Part shown: positions 45,335 through 54,706 of the stretch, piece after piece | Position numbering within the stretch: position 1 is the first letter of the stretch | How the letters are laid out: the number at the start of each line of letters is the position of its first letter | Origin: Stenotrophomonas maltophilia | GTDB lineage: Bacteria; Pseudomonadota; Gammaproteobacteria; Xanthomonadales; Xanthomonadaceae | DNA length: 64,000 bases | Direction of reading: 5' to 3' | Assembly: GCF_002799155.1 (NCBI RefSeq) | Contig: NZ_NERD01000002.1 | Span: 2,790,001-2,854,000, forward strand | Notes under the pieces: generated by a model | Databases searched by the model: none | What the model saw: only the letters and a program-made list of their open reading frames with translations | Told to the model about the DNA's origin: nothing | Made by a program: the position numbers and the translations under genes

Positions 45335-46062
45335 CCCGCTGCCCCATCGACCTGGCGCTGCACAGCGGCCAGACCGTGACCCTGCCGGAAGAGACCGCCA
45401 GCCACCTGGTGCGGGTGATGCGCCTGCGCGAGGGAGACACCTGCGTGTTGTTCAACGGCGACGGCCATGACTACAGCGCAACGCTGACCGTGGCCGGCAA
45501 GCGCGAGGTGCAGGTGCGCATCGACGCGGTGCAGGCCATCGGCAACGAATCCCCGCTGGCGATCACCCTGCTGCAGGGCATCGCCCGTGGCGAGAAGATG
45601 GACCTGATCCTGCAGAAGGCGACCGAGCTGGGCGTGGTCGCGATCCTTCCGGTCAACGCCGAGCGCACCGAGGTGAAGCTGGATGCGGCACGGGCCGAGA
45701 AGCGCGTGGCGCACTGGAACAACGTGGTGACCTCGGCCTGCGGACAATCCGGGCGAGCACGCATTCCGCAGGTGGCCCCCCCGCTGTCGCTGGCGCAGGC
45801 TGCGGCGGCGCTGCCAGCCGATTCGCTGCGGCTGACCCTGGATCCGCAGGGCGCGCATCGCCTGTCGACGCTGGAGGCCGCTCCCGCGGGCGGCATCGTG
45901 ATTGCGATCGGCCCGGAAGGCGGCTGGTCACCTCGCGATCGCGATCAATTGGCCGCGGCAGGATTCCAGGGGCTGCAGCTGGGGCCGCGGATCCTGCGCA
46001 CGGAAACGGCCGGACTGGCCGCGATCGCGGCGTTGCAGGCGCGGTTGGGCGATCTGGGGTAA
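45325..46062 (+). CDS. rsmE: 16S rRNA m3U1498 methyltransferase
   Basis: 245 residues. A PUA-like N-terminal domain (HLVRVMRLREGDTCVLFNGD near 28-47) and a SPOUT C-terminal domain with the knot motifs IAIGPEGGWSPRDRDQLAAA near 195-214 and LQLGPRILRTETAGLAAIAA near 219-238. GEKMDLILQKATELGV is also typical. It methylates U1498 of 16S rRNA. It starts inside the bioA 3' end and converges on chpC. Confidence 0.96.
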   Translation: MRVTRCPIDLALHSGQTVTLPEETASHLVRVMRLREGDTCVLFNGDGHDYSATLTVAGKREVQVRIDAVQAIGNESPLAITLLQGIARGEKMDLILQKATELGVVAILPVNAERTEVKLDAARAEKRVAHWNNVVTSACGQSGRARIPQVAPPLSLAQAAAALPADSLRLTLDPQGAHRLSTLEAAPAGGIVIAIGPEGGWSPRDRDQLAAAGFQGLQLGPRILRTETAGLAAIAALQARLGDLG

Positions 46063-46104
46063 GGCGCAGCTCCCCTCGCCGGGCATGGCCCGGCCGATTC
46101 CCGA

Positions 46105-46569
46105 TCAGGCCGCCAGCGAATCCAGCGCCGCTTCCAGTGCGTCCAGGTTCGGCAGCAGCGCGCTCTGCTCACCCAGCAGCACGCGCATGTGCACGACCTG
46201 CGGCAGGGTTTCTTCGGAGGCGTCGGCCAGCAGGCCGTCGCGCGGCACTGAGATCAGCTGCGGGAAGTTCTGCGTCAGCAGCGCGTAGTACGGGCGCTGC
46301 GCATTGCCGCTGAGGGATTTCAGCACCACCACCTTGTTGTGGCCGGCCACCGCCTCTTCGCCCAGCCCGGAAAGGCGTGCGAACGACACCAGCGGCACCT
46401 GCCAGCCGTGCCAGCCGATCTCGCCGACCAGCCAGCGCGGGGCATCGGAGACCGGCTGCACCGGCACGCGCGACATCATTTCAGCCACGGTGGCATTGGG
46501 CAGCAGCACGCGCTCGTTGCCGGCCTGGATCAGGACGCCGCGGATTTCGTCATTGCTGGCGTAGCTCAT
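46105..46569 (-). CDS. chpC: CheW-like protein ChpC
   Basis: 154 residues forming one CheW domain (IRGVLIQAGNERVLLPNATV, WQVPLVSFARLSGLGEE, NKVVVLKSLSGNAQRPYYAL). It is the last gene of the Pil-Chp cluster and overlaps chpB by 4 bases. In Pseudomonas ChpC is a second CheW adaptor linking receptors to ChpA; the same role is assumed here from order and domain. Confidence 0.87.
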   Translation of the reverse strand: MSYASNDEIRGVLIQAGNERVLLPNATVAEMMSRVPVQPVSDAPRWLVGEIGWHGWQVPLVSFARLSGLGEEAVAGHNKVVVLKSLSGNAQRPYYALLTQNFPQLISVPRDGLLADASEETLPQVVHMRVLLGEQSALLPNLDALEAALDSLAA

Positions 46570-47903
46570 GGTGCTTCTCCGTTGTCGTCCTGCTCACCCC
46601 AGCGCGCGGCAATCGCCTGCGCCAGTTCCTGCGGTTCACCGGCCACCATGCCGGCAGCAACCACCGCAGTGGCTGCAGCCGGGTCGTAGCAGCCCTCGCC
46701 CACCTGCCCCGCCACCCACGCACCGGCAGCCGCCAGGTCCAGCGCCGGGCCGACGTGGGCCAGGTCGGCACCGCTGAGCAGCACCAGCGCGGTGTGTTCG
46801 GCCGGCAATGCAGCGAGCGAAATACCAGTGGCATCGCTCTGGAAATGCAGGCCATCGCTGGCCGCGCGGACGCCGATATCATCGGCCAGCACGTGGACCT
46901 CGCCCGGTACGGCATGCTGGCCGGCCTCGGCCAACTGCACCGGCAACGGCGAAACACGCGACATCTGCTTGACCAGGTTGCCGTAGCGGCCACCATCCAG
47001 GCGCATGTGCACCAGCACCGGCACGCTCAACGACGCGGGCAGTGCGCCGAGCAGGCGACGCAAGGCATCCGGGCCACCGATGCCGGCCAGCACCAGCAAC
47101 GATGCGGCGCGTGCACCGGCCGGGGCGGCGGCATCCAGATCGACCAGGCTCAAATGATCGGTATCGAAGGAGGGCTGCGGCGCGGCGACCGGCGCCACGG
47201 CGTCTGCCGGTGCCGGCGCTTCGATCGATTCCTCGACCAGCGACCAGGCGGTGTGATCGAAGGAGATCGGCGGTGCCGCAGGCGCCGCCGGTTCGGCCAG
47301 CGCCTGCGGCGGCGAAGGCGGATCCAGTGGTTCGGGCACGACCGGCTGCAGCGCCGCCAGGGCCTGCTCCAGCGCGATCGGTTCGTGCAGGTGTGCCGGA
47401 GGCGAATACAGCCCGTCGGCCGGAACCTCATCGGCCCAGCTCAGCGCCTGCTCCAGGTGCGGTTGCAGGGCTTCCTCCTGCGGCACCGGCGCGGGCGCCG
47501 GATGGCCGGGCTCCAGCTGCAGGCTGGGCTCTTCCTCGGCGCCCGGCGGCAACACCTGCTGGTGGCCGTGCAGCTTGGCGGCCAGATGGCGCCCCCAACG
47601 CTGGGCCTCCCAGCCGTCGCGGCGCGCGGCCAGCTCAGCCTCATCGAACACCAGGGTCAGCCCCGGTGCCGAGAGCACGGCTTCCAGCCGTTCCAGTGCA
47701 TCCTCGATGGCAGCTTCCAGCGCGATCACCACGAACTGTGGGTCTGCGGCCTGCAGGACCTGTGGCTCCAGGCCGTTCGGATCATCTTCCAGGACCAGCT
47801 GCACATCTGCATGCGACAACGCTTCGCGCAGGCGTTCGCGCGCCGCACCGGGACGGGCCAGCAGGGCGACGGCCGGGGCCGGATGGGTTTCACTCACGGA
47901 CAC
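46566..47903 (-). CDS. chpB: ChpB, CheB-like protein with degenerate methylesterase domain
   Basis: 445 residues. The N-terminal part resembles a receiver-like domain without clear phospho-acceptor residues, residues 120-260 are Pro/Ala/Glu-rich, and 265-430 align to the CheB methylesterase. There the Ser of the CheB motif GASTGG is replaced (LAGIGG, Gly 274), the His is kept (VHM, H299), and the Asp of GMGNDG is replaced (SGADLAHVG, Ala 382). Hydrolysis of receptor methyl esters is therefore unlikely. It overlaps chpA by 14 bases and chpC by 4. Confidence 0.85.
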   Translation of the reverse strand: MSVSETHPAPAVALLARPGAARERLREALSHADVQLVLEDDPNGLEPQVLQAADPQFVVIALEAAIEDALERLEAVLSAPGLTLVFDEAELAARRDGWEAQRWGRHLAAKLHGHQQVLPPGAEEEPSLQLEPGHPAPAPVPQEEALQPHLEQALSWADEVPADGLYSPPAHLHEPIALEQALAALQPVVPEPLDPPSPPQALAEPAAPAAPPISFDHTAWSLVEESIEAPAPADAVAPVAAPQPSFDTDHLSLVDLDAAAPAGARAASLLVLAGIGGPDALRRLLGALPASLSVPVLVHMRLDGGRYGNLVKQMSRVSPLPVQLAEAGQHAVPGEVHVLADDIGVRAASDGLHFQSDATGISLAALPAEHTALVLLSGADLAHVGPALDLAAAGAWVAGQVGEGCYDPAAATAVVAAGMVAGEPQELAQAIAARWGEQDDNGEAP

Positions 47904-50900
47904 GGGCGATCCCCAGCAGGTCGTACACGTTACGCATCAGGTCCAGTTCCTGGTACGGCTTGCCCAGATAACGCTGGACACCGATCTCGAAGGCGCGCTG
48001 GCGGTGCTTGTCGCCGCTGCGCGAGGTGATCATCACGATCGGCACATCCTTGTAGCGCGGGTCGGCGCGCATCGCGGTGGCCAGCTCGTAACCATCCATG
48101 CGGGGCATCTCGATATCCAGCAGCATCAGGTCCGGCACGCGCTCTTCTAGCCGCTCCAATGCTTCCACGCCATCGCGGGCAACACTGACTTCGAAGTTGT
48201 GGCGTTCGAGGATGCGGCCGGTCACCTTGCGCATGGTCAGCGAGTCATCGACCACCATCACCAGCGGCACCTGGCGTTCGTCGCGCGGTGCATTGGCCAG
48301 TACCGGTGCGGTCGGATTGGCCAGGAAACGGCGCACCAGCGGCGCGACGTCCAGGATCACCACCACGCGGCCATCGCCGGTGATGGTGGCACCGTAGATG
48401 CCCGGTACCGATGCAATCTGCAGGCCGACCGGCTTGACCACGATTTCGCGGTTGCCCAGCACCTGATCGATCGCCACGGCAGCGCGCAGGTCACCGGCCC
48501 GCACCAGCAGCAGCGGCACCTGGTCCTGGCCATCGGCGCGTGCCGGGGCCTGCCCGACCAGGCTGCCGAGGTCATACAGCGGGTAGTCCTCGCCGCTGTA
48601 GCGGTAGCTGCTGTCGGCGGCCTCGAAGCGTTCGCGCGACAGGCGGCCGATACCACTGACCGAGGCCACCGGCACGGCAAAGGTGGTTTCGCCGATCTGC
48701 ACGAACACCGCCTGGGTGACGGCCAGTGTCTGCGGCAGGCGCAGGGTGAAGCGCACGCCCTGGCCACGCACCGACTGGATGTCGACCGAGCCACCGAGCT
48801 GGCGCACTTCGTTGCGCACCACGTCCATGCCCACGCCACGGCCCGCCAGCTGGCTGACCTGGTCGGCGGTGGAGAAGCCGGAGGCGAAGATCAGGTTGTC
48901 CAGTTCCTGCTCGTTCGGCTGCGCATCGGCGGCCAGCAGGCCACGATCGATGGCCCGGCGGCGGATCGCTTCGCGGTCCAGGCCGGCACCGTCATCGGCC
49001 ACTTCCAGCACGATTTCCGAGCCTTCACGGTGCAGGCGGATGGCGACCTCGCCTTCTTCCGGCTTGCCGGCGGCACGACGCTGTTCCGGTGCTTCCAGGC
49101 CGTGGGCCACGGAGTTGCGCAGCATGTGTTCGAGCGGTGCGACCATGCGGTCGAGAACATTGCGGTCCAGTTCGCCGTGGGTGCCTTCCAGGGTGAGGTG
49201 CACCTGCTTTCCGGTATCCATGCCGGACTGGCGGACCACGCGGCGCAGGCGCGGCACCAGGCCATCGAACGGCACCATGCGCGCGCGCATCAGGCCGTCC
49301 TGCAGCTCGGAACTGACGCGCGACTGCTGTTGCAGCAGCGAATCGTACTGGCGTGACAGATCGTCGAGCACGCCCTGCAGGCCCCCGAGATCGGCCGCCG
49401 ACTCGTTCAGCGCACGGCTGAGCTGCTGCAGCGTGGAGAAGCGGTCCAGTTCCAGCGGATCGAACTTCTGATCGGCCTGGTCCTGCTCGCGCTGGTAGCG
49501 GGCGACGATCTGCGCTTCGGTTTCCAGGTCGAGGCGGCGCAGCTGGTCGCGCAGTCGGGCATTGGTGCGCTCCAGTTCACCCATCGCGCCACGGAAGGCA
49601 CCGAGCTGCTGTTCCAGGCGCGAGCGGTAGATCGCCACTTCACCGGCATGGTTGACGAGGCGGTCGAGCAGATCCGCGCGCACGCGCACCTGCTCCTGCT
49701 GCGGGCGCGCCAGCGGATCTTCATCGACCACGCCTTCGGCCGGCAGCGGTGCCGACAACGGCGCATCGAGCAGTACCGGTGCCGGGCTGGCGACCGGTGC
49801 CGGAGCGGTTTCAGCGACGCTCGCCACGTTCGCTGCGGCTGCGGCAGCCGCGGCAGCCGCAGCGATATCGGTGGTGGTACGCACTTCGAACGCGTCGACC
49901 AGGTCCTGCGCCGGTTCCACCACGCGGTGGTCACCGGTGCGGGTCAGCAGCTGGTGCAGGCGATCGAATCCGCGCTCCAGCAGCTGGACATCGCGGCGTT
50001 CGATTTCGGTGCGACCGGCGGCAACGGCTTCCAGCAACGATTCAATGCTGTGGCCGAGATCGCCGATGGCGTTGATGCCAGCCATGCGTGCGCCACCCTT
50101 CAGGGTGTGCAGGTCACGCTGCAGGCCAGCCAGCACCTCACGGTCCTGCGGCGCATCGCGCAGCTCGCTGATCAGGCCATCGCAGTGGTCGAGCAGGTCC
50201 TTGCCTTCCTCGACGAAGATGTCCACCAGCTCGCGATCGTAGACACTGAAGTCGAGCGCATCGGCGCTGTCTTCGAGCACCGGCATGGCAAGGACTTCGG
50301 CTGCCACGGTCTCAGGTGCGACGACGTCAGGCGCGTCGGTGGCCACGGCATCCGATGCGGTGATCACTTCGACGTCGACGGCTTCGACGCGGACGTCCGC
50401 CTGGCCCGGCGCGTCTTCCAGTTCGAAGAAGCGCACCGGTTCGGCGGTGGCCGGCGCAGCGGCCTCCGCGATCTCCTCATTCACCGTCGCCGGGGACGGC
50501 TGATCGGCGCTCTCTCCTTCACCGATCGCCGCCTCCCCGCCGACGTCCGCATCCTCGGCAAAGGCTTCCGCCTCACCCGGCGCGAGTTCGCTGGCCTGCA
50601 GGCCGAGCACGGGCCATTGCCCGTCGTCGGCCAGGGGCTGCTCTTCGTCGATCACGTGCAGGCCGGCCTCGAGCGCGGCTTCCAGCGAGACCGGTTCTGC
50701 AAACCCCGGCGCAGCCATTTCATCCTGCAGGCTCGACAGCTCGCTGTCGAGTGGCAGTGCAGCAGGCGTTTCGAACGCCACGGCATCAGCGACGTGCGCG
50801 TGGTCGGCCGATGGCGCATTCAGGTCAGATGCGACGGCTCCGACAGCGGCCGGGATCTCTTCGGCGTCGCGGTCGTCGACCGGCAGCGCACTGGCATCCA

Positions 50901-53900
50901 GGTACGGCGACAGATCGTCCACGACGGTCAGACCGGCACCGTCGGACAACGACGGCAGGCTTTCGGACTCCGCCCCGACGCCGGCTGCGGCGACGCCCGG
51001 AACATCGCCGGCCACCTGGATCGATTCGACCACCGGCAGCGTCGCCTCCCCCTCACCCGGTACCGACGGCCATCCGGCATCGAAGTAGCGCGAAAGATCG
51101 TCGCTGGCGGTCAGCTCACCGACCTCCAGCCCGGCCTCGATCGCCACGTCGGCGACCGGGGCGTGCGCAGTATCGACATGTGCCTCCGGTTCCTGCTCCG
51201 GTGCGGCAAACGAAAGCGGCACCGCATCGGCTTCACGCGCGACGGCTGTCGATGCGTCCGCGTCCAGTTCCACCGCCGGTTCGTCATCCAGCGCCAGATC
51301 GTCTTCGTCGTCCTCCAGGCCCACCATCGGCCAGCGCGCTTCCGGCAACGCACCGGCCAGCGCCTGCAGGCGCTGTGCCAGTACCTGTTGCGGCGCAATG
51401 CGCGGCTGTTCGGCCTGCAACGCTTCCATGGTGGCGGTGATCGCCTGCGCCGTCGCATCCAGGGCGGCCACGCCTTCATCACCCGGGACCACCTCAGCGG
51501 CCAGTGCGCGCTTGATGTAGGACTCCGCACCGCCGGTCACAGCCGTGATCTCGGGCACTTCGGTCATCGCGAAGGCGCCGTTCATGGTGTGCACCGCACG
51601 CAGCAGTGCATCGCTGACCGGTTGCGGTGCCTGCTGCGCCGAACGCAGCCAGTCCTGCAGGGTGGCCTGGTGGACTTCCACCTCGGCCTCGAGAATCTCG
51701 CGCAGTACGCTGTCGATGTTGGCCGGTGTGCCGGCGACTTCGGCCTCCTCAGCGGTATCGGCCAGCGCCGAAGCGTCCGCCTCCGCGTCGAGAATGCGGC
51801 TGATCTCGTCTTCGCCGTCGGCTTCGGCAACCGGTACAACCGGCGCAGCCGCACCCGGCAGCGGTACGTAGTAGGTTTCCTCGCCTGCACCGACACGATC
51901 GGCAATGGCCTGCATGGCCTGCAGGTCGACGCTGATGCGCTGGCCGTGGCGCAGTGCTGCGTTCAGCTGTGGCAGCGCCGCATGTGCGTTGTCGACCATC
52001 GCCAGCACCGCCGGCGACGCGGCGCGGCTGCCATCCAGCACGCGGTTGAGCATGCCTTCGATCTTCCACGCGAACTCGCCCAGCGTGCGTGCGCCAACCA
52101 GCCGGCCACTGCCCTTCAGGGTATGGAAGATGCGGCGGATCGGGCGCAGCCGGTCCATGTTGTCCGGCTGCATGCGCCACGCTGGCAGCAGCGTGCCGAG
52201 ATTGGCCAGCTCATCGTCGAACTCTTCCAGGAACACCTCGCGGATGTCCTCGTCGATGTTCTCGGCGTCGTCATCGAAGCCGGCGTCGAAGCCCGCATTC
52301 GCGTCGGCGTCGGTCGCAACCACCGCCTCCGGTGCCGCCGCGGCGGGCATTGCCTGCGGATTGAAGCCGGCAGCGGCTGCACTCAGTTCGGCAAAGAACT
52401 GGGCGTCGGCTTCGCTGAAATCGATCGGCGCGATGGTGTCGATATCGATCATCGACACGGCCGGTGCGGACGTTTCCGCTGCATGAGCGGTATCGATCAA
52501 CGGTGGCGTGATCGACGGTACCGGCAGGTCATCCGGAGCCTCATCCGTCTCGACCTGCGCCGCAGGCGATGCATCGGCCAGTGGTGGCGCCACGGCATCA
52601 ACGATCTCCAGCGACGGGTGCAACCCGGCGTCATCGTCCAGCGACAGCGTTTCCATCGCATGCAGCGACAGCACGTCGTCAGCGTTATCCAGCGCGTCGG
52701 CGTCGAAGCGGAACACCACGTCGTCGGCCACGGCAGCCGCATCCTGCTCGGCCGCTACCGGATCGAACACCGGTGCAGCATCGAATCCGGTCGCGGACGA
52801 ACCCACGACGTCCGTCGTCTCGTCGATGGCAGGCGCTGCGGTTTCCTCAAGCACCTGCGGTGCCTCGGACAGCGACCACTGCGGTGCACCGGAGTGACCG
52901 CTGTCAGCCAGCTCGAAGCTGACCGGATCGAAACTGGCGAAGGTCGGGCTGCGTTCGTCATCGGCAGGCGCGACCACGTCGGTCTCCGGATGGAACGGCG
53001 CCAGCTCCCACTGCGGGACATCCGGCGCGGGAGCGCTGGACGCAGCGAAAACCAGCGCTGCCTCTGCCTCATCCTGCGTCGGCAACGGCGAGGCATCGGC
53101 ATCACCCGTGCTGGCGGCCACGGCTGCCACCGTGCCGAGTGCACCGAACATCAGGCGATTGTCGGACACCATTGGCGCCGGGGTGGCCGGCGGCGGGTCA
53201 AAGGTGAAGTCCGGCAGCGGCGTCGGCACGTCGCCGACAGCGGGCGCAGCAGGCTGCACCGGAATCTCGATGCGCTCCGGCTGCAGCGGTTCGGCCTGCA
53301 GGGCGACCGGTTCCGGTTCGACCGGCAGCACCACCCGCGCATCCGGCGCAGCGGCGTTGCGCTCGGGCAGCGGCCAGTAGCGCAGTGCCTCGAGGCTGCT
53401 GCGGGTGATTTCGAGGATGTCTTCGCGGCCCGGGCGACGGTCGCGCAGGGCTTCCAGGTAGTACTCCAGGCTGGCCATGGCATCGGCCAGGGTGTCCAGC
53501 TGGCGGCCGCTGGGAACGCGCTGCCGGCCGATCAGTTCGGCTTCGATGTACTGCTGCACGCCGCGCAGGTAGTCGGCGGCGGTGCCCAGGTCGAGCATGC
53601 GCAGCGCGCCGGACACATCGCCCAGCAGTCGCGGTACATCCTTCAGCTCGGCATGGTTCCAGCTGGTTTCGATGAAGGCGACGAAATGCTCGCGGGCGGC
53701 AGCGAAGTTGGCGATGGCTTCATGTGCCAGCACCTCCACCGTACGCCGGTTCTCCACCGCGCTCGGATCGTCCTCGCCACTGCCACCGGCACCCAGGTGG
53801 GCGACCTGGTCGTCCAGCGAGGCGTCGACGTACAGCAGCGCACCGGCGATATCCAGCAGCAGGTTCTCGTCGATCTGCTGGCGGCCCTCGACCACGCCAC

Positions 53901-54606
53901 GCAGCGCGTCGCGCTGCTGCACGACCACGCCGCGGGCCACGCCCAGGCCCATCATGCCCAGCGTGTCGGCCACCGCGCCCAGCTCGTTGGCCTGGGTCTG
54001 CAGCTGTTCCGGCGCACCACCGGTGCGCAGGTGCAGGTCAAGCGCATCCTTGATGCGCAGCAGTTCTTCCTTCACCGCGCTGCCGACCGTATCGAGCAGC
54101 TCGCGGTTGCGCCCGCTCAGGCTGCCACGGGCATGGTCCAGTTCGGCCTCGGTGGCGGTGACGCTGTCCGGCGCAAAGGCCAGCAGCACGCTGTCATTGA
54201 CGCCTTCTTCGCCACGCGCCGCGCGGATCTCGTTGAGCAGCGGCATCAGCACGATCGGAATGTCGCGATGGCCGTTCTGCAGGCGTTCCAGATAGTCCGG
54301 CAGCAGCACGCTGCCCCGCATCAGGGTCGCGCAGGCTTCGTCACGGTCGGCCACACGGCCGGCGCCGATGGCGTTGGCCAGCTGTTCCAGCTCTTCGGCC
54401 ACCATCGCCGGGGCATACAGCTCGACCATGCGCAGGGTGCCCTGCACCTGGTGCAGGTAGCCGGCGCAGATGCGCATGCGGCTGGCATCGGTCGGATCCT
54501 CCGCGTAGTACTCGACCTCGTTGCGCACCTGGCGCAGGGTCTCGTCCAGCTCGGGCTTGACCCAGCCCAGCGCTGCGTGGCTCATCGCATCGCGCAGACT
54601 GCTCAT
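47890..54606 (-). CDS. chpA: ChpA (PilL), multi-HPt CheA-type kinase of twitching motility
   Basis: 2238 residues from ATG 54606; a longer frame to 54798 would overlap pilJ. In order: an HPt-like module with H52 (GYLHQVQGTLRM), a degenerate second one near 280 without His (LLGDVSGALRML), a long acidic Ala/Pro/Asp-rich linker, HPt with H828 (FHTLKGSGRLVG), HPt with H1006 (VHTMNGAFAM), another acidic linker, HPt with H1500 (LHTLKGGARMAG), a CheA dimerisation and ATPase domain (N1831 in RNSVAHGLEA; GRGVGMDVV), a CheW domain, and a receiver with D2164 (LLDIEMPRMDG). It takes receptor input from PilJ and phosphorylates PilG and PilH to control pilus extension and retraction. Confidence 0.95.
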   Translation of the reverse strand: MSSLRDAMSHAALGWVKPELDETLRQVRNEVEYYAEDPTDASRMRICAGYLHQVQGTLRMVELYAPAMVAEELEQLANAIGAGRVADRDEACATLMRGSVLLPDYLERLQNGHRDIPIVLMPLLNEIRAARGEEGVNDSVLLAFAPDSVTATEAELDHARGSLSGRNRELLDTVGSAVKEELLRIKDALDLHLRTGGAPEQLQTQANELGAVADTLGMMGLGVARGVVVQQRDALRGVVEGRQQIDENLLLDIAGALLYVDASLDDQVAHLGAGGSGEDDPSAVENRRTVEVLAHEAIANFAAAREHFVAFIETSWNHAELKDVPRLLGDVSGALRMLDLGTAADYLRGVQQYIEAELIGRQRVPSGRQLDTLADAMASLEYYLEALRDRRPGREDILEITRSSLEALRYWPLPERNAAAPDARVVLPVEPEPVALQAEPLQPERIEIPVQPAAPAVGDVPTPLPDFTFDPPPATPAPMVSDNRLMFGALGTVAAVAASTGDADASPLPTQDEAEAALVFAASSAPAPDVPQWELAPFHPETDVVAPADDERSPTFASFDPVSFELADSGHSGAPQWSLSEAPQVLEETAAPAIDETTDVVGSSATGFDAAPVFDPVAAEQDAAAVADDVVFRFDADALDNADDVLSLHAMETLSLDDDAGLHPSLEIVDAVAPPLADASPAAQVETDEAPDDLPVPSITPPLIDTAHAAETSAPAVSMIDIDTIAPIDFSEADAQFFAELSAAAAGFNPQAMPAAAAPEAVVATDADANAGFDAGFDDDAENIDEDIREVFLEEFDDELANLGTLLPAWRMQPDNMDRLRPIRRIFHTLKGSGRLVGARTLGEFAWKIEGMLNRVLDGSRAASPAVLAMVDNAHAALPQLNAALRHGQRISVDLQAMQAIADRVGAGEETYYVPLPGAAAPVVPVAEADGEDEISRILDAEADASALADTAEEAEVAGTPANIDSVLREILEAEVEVHQATLQDWLRSAQQAPQPVSDALLRAVHTMNGAFAMTEVPEITAVTGGAESYIKRALAAEVVPGDEGVAALDATAQAITATMEALQAEQPRIAPQQVLAQRLQALAGALPEARWPMVGLEDDEDDLALDDEPAVELDADASTAVAREADAVPLSFAAPEQEPEAHVDTAHAPVADVAIEAGLEVGELTASDDLSRYFDAGWPSVPGEGEATLPVVESIQVAGDVPGVAAAGVGAESESLPSLSDGAGLTVVDDLSPYLDASALPVDDRDAEEIPAAVGAVASDLNAPSADHAHVADAVAFETPAALPLDSELSSLQDEMAAPGFAEPVSLEAALEAGLHVIDEEQPLADDGQWPVLGLQASELAPGEAEAFAEDADVGGEAAIGEGESADQPSPATVNEEIAEAAAPATAEPVRFFELEDAPGQADVRVEAVDVEVITASDAVATDAPDVVAPETVAAEVLAMPVLEDSADALDFSVYDRELVDIFVEEGKDLLDHCDGLISELRDAPQDREVLAGLQRDLHTLKGGARMAGINAIGDLGHSIESLLEAVAAGRTEIERRDVQLLERGFDRLHQLLTRTGDHRVVEPAQDLVDAFEVRTTTDIAAAAAAAAAAANVASVAETAPAPVASPAPVLLDAPLSAPLPAEGVVDEDPLARPQQEQVRVRADLLDRLVNHAGEVAIYRSRLEQQLGAFRGAMGELERTNARLRDQLRRLDLETEAQIVARYQREQDQADQKFDPLELDRFSTLQQLSRALNESAADLGGLQGVLDDLSRQYDSLLQQQSRVSSELQDGLMRARMVPFDGLVPRLRRVVRQSGMDTGKQVHLTLEGTHGELDRNVLDRMVAPLEHMLRNSVAHGLEAPEQRRAAGKPEEGEVAIRLHREGSEIVLEVADDGAGLDREAIRRRAIDRGLLAADAQPNEQELDNLIFASGFSTADQVSQLAGRGVGMDVVRNEVRQLGGSVDIQSVRGQGVRFTLRLPQTLAVTQAVFVQIGETTFAVPVASVSGIGRLSRERFEAADSSYRYSGEDYPLYDLGSLVGQAPARADGQDQVPLLLVRAGDLRAAVAIDQVLGNREIVVKPVGLQIASVPGIYGATITGDGRVVVILDVAPLVRRFLANPTAPVLANAPRDERQVPLVMVVDDSLTMRKVTGRILERHNFEVSVARDGVEALERLEERVPDLMLLDIEMPRMDGYELATAMRADPRYKDVPIVMITSRSGDKHRQRAFEIGVQRYLGKPYQELDLMRNVYDLLGIARVRE

Positions 54607-54706
54607 GGACGCGCTCCGTTCGCCGCCGCGCGGTGGCCGCGCGAGTTCTGGCGTGGGGAATGGAAATGCTTCATCGACTGGTTCCTTGCTCGCCGCCCTG
54701 CCCGCG

